Source: Pontibacter anaerobius (GTDB taxonomy: Bacteria; Bacteroidota; Bacteroidia; Cytophagales; Hymenobacteraceae). Taken from it: a stretch of DNA of 64,000 bases. The notes beneath the pieces are model-generated. The model was not told the DNA's origin. It searched no databases and worked only from the letters and a program-made list of their open reading frames with translations. The DNA is taken from positions 558,001 to 622,000 of the forward strand of contig NZ_JAPFQO010000001.1 in assembly GCF_026241195.1 (NCBI RefSeq), given 5' to 3'. The position numbers and the translations under genes were made by a program. Numbering within the stretch: the first letter of the stretch is position 1; every line of letters begins with the position of its first letter. Positions 35,537-43,524 of the stretch are shown here, one piece after another.

Positions 35537-36253
35537 TCAGAAAGCCAGGTAATACGGCCTCAGCAACTCAGTGAACGCTGAAGTATAAGTTACCTTGTCC
35601 TCCTCCCGTATGTAGAATTCCTTTACTACAGGAACTGGAACGGGTTTAAAAGTATAAGTCTGGATGTGGCGTATGCATTTGCCGCCGTGGTACGTGTACA
35701 CCTGCAGCACCTCCTGCAAGTATAAATCAGAGGCCTTGGCCAGTTTGGCAAAGTATACCGCTTCGGCGGGAGGCAGCAGCAAGTGTAACTTCCCCTGTTC
35801 CGTCAAGTGTTGCTGCGCAAAGTATAAAATATCCTCAAAAAGCAGCTCCCCAGTGTGTTTGGCCATATTCTTCGCCGCATCCGGAGATTTAAGTGAGGAT
35901 AGAAAAAAAGGCGGATTGGAAAGTATTACGTCATACTTGGAGTGCTCCTGTTTCGCGAATTCCTGCAGGCTCTGTGGGAATAGCTGCAGCCGGGCTGACC
36001 AGGGGCTGGCGGAAAAGTTCTCCTGTGCCTGCAGCTGCGCCTCCGGGTTAATTTCCACGGCATCTATACTTGCCTCGCTGCGTTGCGCCACCATCAGTGC
36101 GAGCAGTCCGGTGCCGGTGCCGACGTCGAGTACCTGCTGCGCCTCCCGCACCTCCACATAGGCCCCAAACACGCAGGAGTCGGTGCAGACCTTCATGGCG
36201 CACCTGTCCTGCTCCACCCGGAACTGCTTAAACTGGAAGTAGGTGTTGGGCAT
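35537..36253 (-). CDS. trmN6: tRNA1(Val) (adenine-37-N6)-methyltransferase
   Basis: 238-residue SAM-dependent methyltransferase of the YfiC/TrmN6 family, modifying A37 of tRNA1(Val). Visible are the opening FRFKQF-like FQFKQFRVEQDRCAMKVCTD, the SAM loop LDVGTGTGLLALMVAQ (42-57) and the N6-adenine catalytic motif NPPFF (113-117). Convergent with the SnoaL-like gene (3-bp gap). It contains five AAGTATA words in 0.7 kb, an unusually high density for a coding region. Confidence 0.92.
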   Translation of the reverse strand: MPNTYFQFKQFRVEQDRCAMKVCTDSCVFGAYVEVREAQQVLDVGTGTGLLALMVAQRSEASIDAVEINPEAQLQAQENFSASPWSARLQLFPQSLQEFAKQEHSKYDVILSNPPFFLSSLKSPDAAKNMAKHTGELLFEDILYFAQQHLTEQGKLHLLLPPAEAVYFAKLAKASDLYLQEVLQVYTYHGGKCIRHIQTYTFKPVPVPVVKEFYIREEDKVTYTSAFTELLRPYYLAF

Positions 36254-36407
36254 GGAGATTGGCTGATTTTGAATGAGTGGAGTATATCGCTGTTTATACT
36301 TTTATTGTCATCCTGAAAGGATCTTGGGTGAAGGAAAGTTAAGCTGTTGCTACTCGCCGACAAGATTCTTCCGGAATGACAGAGAAGTATAAAATTCGAT
36401 CATTAGA

Positions 36408-36872
36408 TTAACTCGGCTGGCAGGCTCCGGACTCAAAGCCCTCATCAATTAATAACTTAGGGGAGAGGGCGCTGGCTACGGCCAGTTCGTCGCAGCGCTC
36501 GTTTTCAGGGTGCCCGGCGTGGCCTCTGACCCACACAAATTTTACCTTATGCTTGGGGTACACGCGCAGAAACCGGCTCCACAGGTCGGAGTTGGCCTTG
36601 CCCTTAAAGCCTTTCTTCTGCCAGCCAAACACCCAGCCTTTCTCCACGGCGTCCACCACGTACTTGGAGTCGGAGTAAACGGTAACGGGCATGCCTGGCT
36701 TGGTAATGGCCTCCAGCCCCTTGATCACGGCCAGCAGCTCCATGCGGTTATTGGTTGTCTTCCGGAACCCCTCTGTCAGCTCCTTCTCATGCTGCTTCCA
36801 GCGCAAAATAGCACCGTAGCCACCCGGGCCCGGGTTCCCACGCGAAGCTCCGTCAGTATATAATTCGATCAT
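36408..36872 (-). CDS. rnhA: Ribonuclease HI
   Basis: Degrades the RNA strand of RNA-DNA hybrids. 154 residues from the ATG at 36872 (MIELYTDGASRGNPGPGG), the start used by homologues; an upstream ATG would add 19 residues without similarity. The acidic active site is Asp7, Glu45 (NNRMELLA), Asp68 (VYSDSKY) and Asp128, with His121 in RGHAGHPENERCDELA. It lies downstream of marC on the same strand, separated by a long hairpin. Confidence 0.95.
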   Translation of the reverse strand: MIELYTDGASRGNPGPGGYGAILRWKQHEKELTEGFRKTTNNRMELLAVIKGLEAITKPGMPVTVYSDSKYVVDAVEKGWVFGWQKKGFKGKANSDLWSRFLRVYPKHKVKFVWVRGHAGHPENERCDELAVASALSPKLLIDEGFESGACQPS

Positions 36873-36883
36873 AGTATAAATGG

Positions 36884-36931
36884 GAATGAGTGACGGAGCG
36901 AATGTTTGAAAATTCACTCCATCACTCATTC
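36884..36931 (-). repeat. Hairpin between marC and rnhA
   Basis: 20-bp arms (36884-36903 and 36912-36931) with an 8-base loop. Two positions differ, and both become G-U wobbles in RNA transcribed from the minus strand, the coding direction here. No T-run follows. Confidence 0.7.
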
Positions 36932-36935
36932 AAAA

Positions 36936-37496
36936 TTACAAATTAGTCTTAAACAGCTTGATGGCGATAGCCAGCAGGATAATGCCGAACACCTTCCGCA
37001 GCACGTTGGCCCCGTCTTTCCCCAATTTGCGCTCAATCCAGCTACTGGCCTTCAGCACGATGTACACAAACACGAGGTTCAGCACGATGCCCACCAGCAC
37101 GTTGGGCAGCGAGTAGGCGGCGCGTAGCGAGAGCAGCGTGGTCATAGTGCCGGCCCCCACAATAAGCGGAAAGGCCAGCGGCACGATAGAGCCGCTTTTT
37201 GTTTCGGGGTCGGTATGGAAAAAGTCTTTGCCCAGGATCATCTCCAGGCCGATCAGGAAAATAATGATGGCGCCTGCCATGGCAAACGACTCGAAATCGA
37301 TGCCAAAAAGCTTCAGTATAGATTGGCCCAGGAAAAGGAACGCGATCATCAGAATACCCGAAATAATCGTAGCCTTCTCCGACTCAATGTGTCCCTCGCG
37401 CTTGCGCAGGTCTATAATGATGGGGATGGAGCCAATGATATCAATCACGGCAAACAGCGTGAGCGTAACCGACGCTATCTCTTTAATGCTAAACAC
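36936..37496 (-). CDS. MarC-family membrane protein
   Basis: 186 residues with about six helices: LTLFAVIDIIGSIPIIIDLR, TIISGILMIAFLFLGQSILK, FAMAGAIIIFLIGLEMILGK, IVPLAFPLIVGAGTMTTLLS and later ones. The PLAFPLIVGAGTM segment is the family hallmark. Function of MarC proteins is unsettled. The start is GTG (37494-37496, giving MFSIKEIASV), preceded by a TAACTCT-type leader. rnhA follows across a hairpin. Confidence 0.9.
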   Translation of the reverse strand: MFSIKEIASVTLTLFAVIDIIGSIPIIIDLRKREGHIESEKATIISGILMIAFLFLGQSILKLFGIDFESFAMAGAIIIFLIGLEMILGKDFFHTDPETKSGSIVPLAFPLIVGAGTMTTLLSLRAAYSLPNVLVGIVLNLVFVYIVLKASSWIERKLGKDGANVLRKVFGIILLAIAIKLFKTNL

Positions 37497-37540
37497 AGTA
37501 AGTTTGAGAGTTATAAAGTTTAAGAGTTAAAGAGTTGCAA
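37497..37540 (-). repeat. TAACTCT-type leader before marC
   Basis: On the minus strand the 40 bp before the GTG start read as reiterated AACTCTTTAACTCTTAAAC words. A second block of CTCTAACTCT words lies nearby at 37599-37637. Confidence 0.5.
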
Positions 37541-37639
37541 AGGTACAGTTTTCTTGAACTAGAAAGAACAGAAGCCATTTGGCGGTGGTAAACTCCTAAA
37601 CGCTCTAATTCCCAAACTCTCTAACTCTAAAAACTCCAG

Positions 37640-38701
37640 TTATGCGTAATAATGCAGGAAAAAGCGCTTCAGCTCCTCGTACTCCTCATCCTCAATGGCC
37701 GGGAAGTTGGCGATCCGGAACGTGTTGCGGGCCCAGATGCCGTAGCCGTTACCCAACCGGATGTTGTGGTGCAGCGCGCGCTTCTTTGCATCTTCCACAA
37801 GTTTGTCGTTGCCAACCAGCGTGATCACTGTTTTGGAGCGCACTTCCTCGTTCTCTATCAGCGGCTTAAAATCAGCGAACTGCTCAAAGAAAGTATAAAG
37901 GTCCTGTGCACGGTCTGTCAGGTGCTGCTCTATGCCTTTGATAAAGGGCCTATCCTCCAGCATGCGCTTGAGCAGGTAAATGTTGAGCTCGTTTGGCGTG
38001 TGCGTGGTCTGGTAGTTCAGCATCTTCTCGTACATCGGCACCAGGCTGTTGTAGTGGTCGCGCTCGGCCATCTTTTTCGCTCTGAAGATAGAGCGGGGCG
38101 AGCAGGCCATTACCGCCAGGCCCGGTGGCAGACCAAAGCACTTTTGCACGGAGGCAAACCAGATATCGGCCTTAATCAGCTTGAGGTTGAGGCCAGCCAT
38201 GGAAGAGGTCGCATCTACGGCAATCAGGGTGTCGCGGAAACGGTTATGCAGGTTCAGGATGGTGGTAGGACTCACCTGCGTACCGTTGGAGGTCTCGTTC
38301 TGGGTAAAGCAGATCAGTTCGGTGTCGGAGCTGATCTGCAGGTCGCTTACCGGCATCGGCTCGTTTATATCAAACTTAAACCCCTCTGATGCCGGGCGGA
38401 GCTTCTGCGCATACTCAAACCACTTCTCCCCGAAGGAGCCGTTGTAAATATGGTAGCTTTTGTGCCTGGTTAGGCTCTGGGTTAGTATCTCCCAACACTC
38501 GGTGGCCGAGGAGGCGAAGAAAATATAATAATCCTGCGGGATGTTGAGCTTGCGCTTGATAGAGTTCACCACCGTCCGCGACATCTGCACAAACTGCTCG
38601 CCCCGGTGCGGTGTGTTCAGGATGCCCTCGTCGTACGCATCCACCAGGTAGGTGCGTACTTCGGGGTATACTTTAGAGGGGCCGGGGTAGAAGTTGAGCA
38701 T
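37640..38701 (-). CDS. Class V aminotransferase (SerC-like)
   Basis: 353-residue PLP enzyme resembling phosphoserine aminotransferase and alanine-glyoxylate aminotransferases. It begins MLNFYPGPSKVYPEV, typical of SerC-like proteins. The cofactor aspartate is in AVDATSSMAG (161-170) and the Schiff-base lysine is Lys187 in SVQKCFGLPPG. A role in serine synthesis (3-phosphohydroxypyruvate to phosphoserine) is likely but no serA gene is adjacent, so the symbol is withheld. Transcribed alone. Confidence 0.85.
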   Translation of the reverse strand: MLNFYPGPSKVYPEVRTYLVDAYDEGILNTPHRGEQFVQMSRTVVNSIKRKLNIPQDYYIFFASSATECWEILTQSLTRHKSYHIYNGSFGEKWFEYAQKLRPASEGFKFDINEPMPVSDLQISSDTELICFTQNETSNGTQVSPTTILNLHNRFRDTLIAVDATSSMAGLNLKLIKADIWFASVQKCFGLPPGLAVMACSPRSIFRAKKMAERDHYNSLVPMYEKMLNYQTTHTPNELNIYLLKRMLEDRPFIKGIEQHLTDRAQDLYTFFEQFADFKPLIENEEVRSKTVITLVGNDKLVEDAKKRALHHNIRLGNGYGIWARNTFRIANFPAIEDEEYEELKRFFLHYYA

Positions 38702-38782
38702 GTGGAGGTGGTTTTATATAGTTGTTATACTATATTGTAAAGATTCAATCTAACGAACCTATAACGGCTCTGGTTGCAAAAA

Positions 38783-39229
38783 TTATACAGTAAAACCGAT
38801 CTGTTTTGGCTTCAGGCGCTCAAAATACTGCAGGGCAAGCCTATAGCTCTCCAGCCCGAAACCACTGATGCTGCCTTTGCAGTAAGGCGCGATCATACTT
38901 TTCTGGCGCCAGGCCTCGCGGGCGTAGATATTGGAAATGTGCACCTCCACCACCGGCGTGTCTATGGCCTTCACGGCATCCGAGAGGGCCACCGAAGTAT
39001 GGGTGTAGGCGGCAGGGTTAAACACAATGCCTTTGTAGCTGAAGCCCACTTCGTGCAGTTTGTCTATCAGTACGCCTTCGGTGTTTGATTGGAAGTGCGA
39101 CAACTCCAGCGCGGGGAAGGCCTCTTTCAGCTCCTCAAAATAATCTTCGAAAGAGCGGTTGCCATACACCGATTTCTCGCGCACACCCAATAGGTTCAGG
39201 TTCGGGCCGTTCAGGATGAGTATCTTCAT
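38783..39229 (-). CDS. aroQ: Type II 3-dehydroquinate dehydratase
   Basis: Third step of the shikimate route to aromatic amino acids. 148 residues, normal length for the dodecameric type II enzyme. Visible are MKILILNGPNLNLLGVRE with Arg17, catalytic Tyr22 (SVYGNRS), FNPAAYTHTSVALSDA with Asn71 and His77, and VEVHISNIYARE with His97. Own promoter upstream, divergent from xerD. Confidence 0.96.
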   Translation of the reverse strand: MKILILNGPNLNLLGVREKSVYGNRSFEDYFEELKEAFPALELSHFQSNTEGVLIDKLHEVGFSYKGIVFNPAAYTHTSVALSDAVKAIDTPVVEVHISNIYAREAWRQKSMIAPYCKGSISGFGLESYRLALQYFERLKPKQIGFTV

Positions 39230-39257
39230 AGTCTAATGTCTGCAAATTCCAAAGCTA

Positions 39258-39265
39258 CAAAGGTA
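39258..39265 (-). promoter_or_regulatory. aroQ promoter (-7 element)
   Basis: TACCTTTG on the minus strand, an exact match 28 bp upstream of the aroQ start. Confidence 0.55.
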
Positions 39266-39274
39266 AGGATTAAC

Positions 39275-39282
39275 TATCTTTG
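39275..39282 (+). promoter_or_regulatory. Possible xerD promoter (-7 element)
   Basis: TATCTTTG is an exact -7 match pointing towards xerD, 167 bp upstream of its start and only 9 bp from the divergent aroQ element. Confidence 0.4.
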
Positions 39283-39397
39283 CCCATTAAAAATTGTTTA
39301 ATTGTTACAGCAGGATTTGCAGGGTAGGCTGTGGATGTGCAGGATTTCTTAAGTAAGCGTTTAATACTTTATACTTCTCTGTTTCAACCCCATGTCC

Positions 39398-39449
39398 CTA
39401 CGTCTCTAACTCCTGAACTTTTAACTCTTTAACCCTCTAACTTCCTACC
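39398..39449 (+). repeat. TAACTCT-type leader before xerD
   Basis: Reiterated CTCTAACTCC, TTTTAACTCTTTAAC and CCTCTAACTTCC words fill the 50 bp directly before the GTG start. Confidence 0.55.
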
Positions 39450-40349
39450 GTGAACTGGCGCATCTGTTTAAAGCAATTCGAGGAATACCTGAAACTGGAA
39501 AAGTCGCTGTCGCGGCACTCGGTGGAGGCATATGAGCGCGATGTGCGCAAACTGATCGAGTTCCTGGATTCCCGCGGGCTGCAGGTTTCCCCGGAGAACA
39601 TAACGCCGGCCATACTTCGCGATTTCCTGGAGTGGGTAAACGAATTAGGCATGACGCCGCACTCGCAGGCACGCACCCTCTCCGGCATCCGCGCCTTTTA
39701 TAAATTTATGATTATGGAGGACATGATGCAGACCGACCCTACCGATACCATCGAGGCGCCAAAACTGAGCCGCAAGCTGCCCGATACCCTGGCCTTCCAT
39801 GAGATTGAGGAGCTGCTGGCCGCCATCGACCTCTCAACACCGGAGGGCACCCGTAACCGCGCCATGCTGGAAACACTCTACAGCTCGGGCCTGCGCGTGT
39901 CTGAGCTGCTGGATCTGCGCATCAGCAACCTTTATGAGGATGCCGGCTTCCTGAAGATCTCCGGTAAGGGCGAGAAAGAGCGTTTAGTGCCTGTTGGCCG
40001 CGATGCCCTGAAACACATCAGACTATACCGCGAGGGCATCCGCTGCCACCTCAACATCAAAAAAGGGCATGAGGATATCCTGTTCCTGAACCGCCGTGGC
40101 GCCAAACTAACCCGGGTAATGGTGTTTACCATCATCAAAGACCTGGCCGCCAAAGCCGGAATTCAGAAAACGGTGAGCCCCCATACGTTCCGCCACTCGT
40201 TTGCCACGCACCTGATAGAGGGCGGCGCCGACCTGCGCGCGGTGCAGGAGATGCTGGGCCACGAGTCCATCACCACCACGGAGATCTACACCCACCTAGA
40301 CCGCGACTACCTGAAGCAGGTGATCCGGGATTTTCACCCGAGAAGTTAA
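39450..40349 (+). CDS. xerD: Site-specific tyrosine recombinase XerD
   Basis: Resolves chromosome dimers at dif together with XerC and the FtsK translocase (ftsK is 4.3 kb away). 299 residues: an N-terminal SAM-like core-binding domain (to about 105) and the catalytic domain with Arg149 (SSGLRVSEL), Lys173 (SGKGEKERL), His245 and Arg248 (HTFRHSFATH), His271 (LGHESITTT) and nucleophile Tyr280 (EIYTHLD). The start is GTG (39450). XerC cannot be fully excluded from sequence alone. No dif site was recognised here. Confidence 0.93.
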   Translation: MNWRICLKQFEEYLKLEKSLSRHSVEAYERDVRKLIEFLDSRGLQVSPENITPAILRDFLEWVNELGMTPHSQARTLSGIRAFYKFMIMEDMMQTDPTDTIEAPKLSRKLPDTLAFHEIEELLAAIDLSTPEGTRNRAMLETLYSSGLRVSELLDLRISNLYEDAGFLKISGKGEKERLVPVGRDALKHIRLYREGIRCHLNIKKGHEDILFLNRRGAKLTRVMVFTIIKDLAAKAGIQKTVSPHTFRHSFATHLIEGGADLRAVQEMLGHESITTTEIYTHLDRDYLKQVIRDFHPRS

Positions 40350-40389
40350 GATTTGCGTTAGATAGAGCCAAACCTATACTTGTAAAGCC

Positions 40390-41103
40390 ATGGAAGAACC
40401 ACATGCAACAGGCGGCTCCGGTTACAAAGAGTTTTTGCCCGAGTTCGTGTACGGAGGTATAGACGGTGCCATTACAACCTTTGCGGTAGTGGCCGGGGCC
40501 ACAGGTGCCAGCCTCGATATTCCGGTGGTCATCATACTTGGTTTTGCCAACCTTATAGCAGATGGTTTCTCTATGTCGGTGGGCAATTTCTTCTCCACCA
40601 AAGCCGGTGTAGATGCCTACGAGAAGCACGTGGCAACAGAGCATTGGGAGATAGATAACCTGCGGGAGACTGAGGTGGAGGAGATTCGGGACATCTACCG
40701 GAAAAAAGGCTTTAAGGGAGAGCTGCTGGAGCAGGTGGTGGCTGTCATCACTTCTGATAAAGAGGTATGGGTAGATACCATGATGAAGGAGGAACTGGAA
40801 ATGGCCAAAGATTCCAAATCTCCTTACCAAACGGCCGGCATGACGTTCTTCTCTTTCCTGCTGATCGGGTTTATACCACTGGCGGCCTATGTGTTTGCAC
40901 TCATTTTTGATACCAGCAAGGAGAATCTCTTTATCTACGCCTGTATCTTAACCGGCGTGGCGCTCAGCATCATCGGTGTACTGAAAAGTACGGTGAACAA
41001 GAAAAACATCTTTCAGGGCATTGCCGAAACCTTGTTCCTGGGCGGTATAGCTGCCATCCTAGCCTACTTCGCCGGCGATTTTCTGGAGAACCTGTTCAGG
41101 TAA
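40390..41103 (+). CDS. VIT1/CCC1 transporter-family protein
   Basis: 237 residues. The N-terminal helix EFVYGGIDGAITTFAVVAGA and FANLIADGFSMSVGNFFSTK are hallmarks of the iron/manganese-transporting VIT1/CCC1 family. A soluble acidic insert (about 80-145, EVEEIRDIYRKKGFKGELLE) corresponds to the metal-binding region. Three more helices end the protein. It is 40 bp downstream of xerD on the same strand. A role in divalent metal efflux or storage is inferred from the family. Confidence 0.9.
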   Translation: MEEPHATGGSGYKEFLPEFVYGGIDGAITTFAVVAGATGASLDIPVVIILGFANLIADGFSMSVGNFFSTKAGVDAYEKHVATEHWEIDNLRETEVEEIRDIYRKKGFKGELLEQVVAVITSDKEVWVDTMMKEELEMAKDSKSPYQTAGMTFFSFLLIGFIPLAAYVFALIFDTSKENLFIYACILTGVALSIIGVLKSTVNKKNIFQGIAETLFLGGIAAILAYFAGDFLENLFR

Positions 41104-41280
41104 TTCCTGTTGTCTCCTCTTTATACTAGCTGTGCCTACCTCTCAGGTATACTTCTAAGCTAAAGGACTTAAATAGGATGAAAAAATTTACCATGTGTTT
41201 TGTAAGTATATAAGTTGTTATATATTTAGGGCAATAAATATTGTCTTTATACTTATTGTTCAACTTTTTACAAACACTTT

Positions 41281-42258
41281 ATGGAACAAACTTCTACTGT
41301 ACTGGAAACGCCTGTTTCCACTCCCACGCTGGCTTTCAGAGGGAAGGGGTCCGAACTCTTCAGCATTCAGATTGTAAACATTGTCCTGATGCTGGTAACG
41401 CTGGGGCTATACTACCCATGGGCAAAAGCCAAGAACCTGCAGTACGTCTACCGGAAAACGGAACTGGCTGGCAGCCCCTTCACCTTCCATGGCACCGGCA
41501 AAGAGATGTTCATCGGTTTTATCAAGGGCCTTGGCATTATAGCGGTGCTGTATGGCGTGTTGTTCTTCGGTGTATTTAGCCACGACTTAACGATCTATGC
41601 GGTTTGCGTACTGGCCTTTTTTGCCGGGGTCTCCGCTTTGATTCCGGTTGCCATACATGGTATGATGCGCTACCGTACCTCCCGCACCAGCTGGCGTGGC
41701 ATACATATGGGGTATAGGGGCACTTTGGGCAGTATATTCAAAGTATACTTTGTAAACCTGCTGCTCACCATTCTCACACTTGGTGTCTATGGGGCCTGGT
41801 TCACGGTGAACCTGCGGAAAGAAGTTATCGGTAACCTGCGCTTCGGCAATGCCAGGTTCAGTTTTGAGGGAGATGGAGGTGATCTGTTCCTGCTTCACCT
41901 CAAGGGCTACTTCCTTACTTTGTTCACGCTGGGCATTTACGTGTTCTGGTATGCCAAGGACATCATAAACTTCTACATCGATAACGTCTTTATAGAGCAG
42001 GACGGCAAGTATAGCCGCCTCGATTCTTCCCTGACCGGTGCACAATACCTGAAGCTGGCTTTAGGCAACATGTTTATCATGGTGTTTACGCTGGGCCTGG
42101 GCTACTCCTGGGTAATAACGCGAACGTTATCCGCCATTATCAATAACTGTGAGATTCTGGGCGAGTTTAACCCGGACGAGCTGGTTCAGACCGAGGAGGA
42201 GTACAAGAACGCTACATTCGAAGACGTGGCCGACATGCTGGACATCGGAATAGTATAA
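41281..42258 (+). CDS. DUF898 (YjgN-type) membrane protein
   Basis: 325 residues with six or more helices and an internal repeat: FRGKGSELFSIQIVNIVLML near the start, FHGTGKEMFIGFIKGLGIIA, and FEGDGGDLFLLHLKGYFLTL later, each followed by a LGLYYPWAKA-, LGVYGAWF- or LGIYVFWYAK-like turn. This GxGxExF plus TLGxYxxW pattern defines the family; function unknown. It ends 3 bp before an M48 peptidase gene, and the two form a unit. Confidence 0.9.
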   Translation: MEQTSTVLETPVSTPTLAFRGKGSELFSIQIVNIVLMLVTLGLYYPWAKAKNLQYVYRKTELAGSPFTFHGTGKEMFIGFIKGLGIIAVLYGVLFFGVFSHDLTIYAVCVLAFFAGVSALIPVAIHGMMRYRTSRTSWRGIHMGYRGTLGSIFKVYFVNLLLTILTLGVYGAWFTVNLRKEVIGNLRFGNARFSFEGDGGDLFLLHLKGYFLTLFTLGIYVFWYAKDIINFYIDNVFIEQDGKYSRLDSSLTGAQYLKLALGNMFIMVFTLGLGYSWVITRTLSAIINNCEILGEFNPDELVQTEEEYKNATFEDVADMLDIGIV

Positions 42259-42261
42259 ACT

Positions 42262-43329
42262 ATGTTTGAAGGAAAATTCTATAACGGGCGTACCTCCAAA
42301 GGTATGCCCGCTTTCATTACACTGGAGCCAAACCATATCCATATCGTTTGGCAAACCGACGCGGAAAGCGGTACCGAGGTATGGCTCTTGCCGGACATCC
42401 ATCAGCTGGAGTTTAACGATGCCACCACCGTGCTGGAGTATGGCAAGTTCCCGCGCCAAAGTATAGCGGTGTTTGAGCAGGGCTTCAGGCAGGCGCTGGA
42501 GCAGCAATACCGGGGTGCAAAGTTCCTTTCCTCCAAGTATAACTCCTTCCTTAAAACCGGGGTGAAGGGCCTGGTGCTAGGGGGATTGTGCTTGTTGACA
42601 GTGGCGGTGGTGCTGTTTTTCTGGGGTGTGCCTGCACTGGCTGAGAAAGCAGCCGCCCACTTTCCGGAAGACTATGAGCATGCCATGGGGGAGAGCCTCT
42701 ATAACCGGGTGCTGGAAGGATATACCGTAGACTCTGCCAAAACCGTGGCCTTGCAAGCCTACCTCGATGCCCTGCAGGTGCAGTCTGATTTCCCGATCAG
42801 GGTAACTGTGGTGGAGAACGAGGTGGTGAATGCCTTTGCCATGCCGGGCGGGTTTATACTTGTGCATGATGCCATACTGGATAAAATGGAGCACCACGAG
42901 GAACTGGCCGGCCTGCTGGGTCACGAGATAGGCCATGTGCAGATGCGGCACTCCACCAAGGCGATGGCGCGCAGTTTGTCGCACTACATGCTGCTTTCGG
43001 TGCTGTTTGGCGATGCAAGCGGCATTTCGGCCGTGATCATCGATAACGCCTCTTCGCTCTACAGCCTGGAGTATAGCCGCAAGGCAGAAACAGACTCTGA
43101 TAAGGCAGGCCTGCGGCTGCTGGCGCAGAACAGACTGGACCCGAAAGGGATGGTTTGGTTAATGGAGCGGTTGAATTCCGACGAGCCTGAGTTCCTGAAA
43201 TTTGTCAGCACCCATCCCCGCACCGATGACAGAATCACGGCGTTGAACGCCCATATAAAGGAGAACAAGTATAAAACAGCCCCGAACCCTGCATTGGAGG
43301 CTGCCTGGGCGGAGTTGAAAGGAGAGTAG
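42262..43329 (+). CDS. M48-family metallopeptidase, membrane-anchored
   Basis: 355 residues. Residues 1-95 form a small beta-rich domain (EGKFYNGRTSKGMPAFITLE), then a membrane helix (about 101-122) and an M48 protease domain with zinc motif HEIGHVQMRH (221-230). The third ligand is the glutamate in KAETDSDKAG. NAFAMPGGFILVHDAIL is the conserved segment of the BepA/LoiP-like group, so an envelope quality-control role is plausible. Starts 3 bp after the DUF898 gene, suggesting coupled expression and a joint task. Confidence 0.92.
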   Translation: MFEGKFYNGRTSKGMPAFITLEPNHIHIVWQTDAESGTEVWLLPDIHQLEFNDATTVLEYGKFPRQSIAVFEQGFRQALEQQYRGAKFLSSKYNSFLKTGVKGLVLGGLCLLTVAVVLFFWGVPALAEKAAAHFPEDYEHAMGESLYNRVLEGYTVDSAKTVALQAYLDALQVQSDFPIRVTVVENEVVNAFAMPGGFILVHDAILDKMEHHEELAGLLGHEIGHVQMRHSTKAMARSLSHYMLLSVLFGDASGISAVIIDNASSLYSLEYSRKAETDSDKAGLRLLAQNRLDPKGMVWLMERLNSDEPEFLKFVSTHPRTDDRITALNAHIKENKYKTAPNPALEAAWAELKGE

Positions 43330-43351
43330 TCTTTGCGGTAGTATGAAAGAC

Positions 43352-43377
43352 CTCACAGCGTTTACAAAACCTGTGAG
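43352..43377. repeat. Hairpin with ACA loop after the M48 gene
   Basis: CTCACAG and CTGTGAG (7 bp), a one-base bulge, then GTTT-ACA-AAAC. Same three-base loop as the pair at 33 kb. Confidence 0.6.
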
Positions 43378-43487
43378 CGTCTGTTGGGAAAGACTGTAGC
43401 CAGATGTATTCTGGCGGTTTTATAGTATGGCTATACTTTCCCTATCTAAAAAATCCTGTTCACCCTTACATCCTAACATCCAAATTC

Positions 43488-43495
43488 TATCTTTG
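43488..43495 (+). promoter_or_regulatory. pyrD promoter (-7 element)
   Basis: TATCTTTG is an exact match 29 bp upstream of the GTG start; -33 is not clear. Confidence 0.5.
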
Positions 43496-43524
43496 CAGGC
43501 AAGTATAACCTAACCCGATACGCC

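Noticed and set aside
39230..39449. dif site near xerD
   Set aside because: No palindromic 28-bp Xer site with a 6-bp centre could be recognised in the gap.
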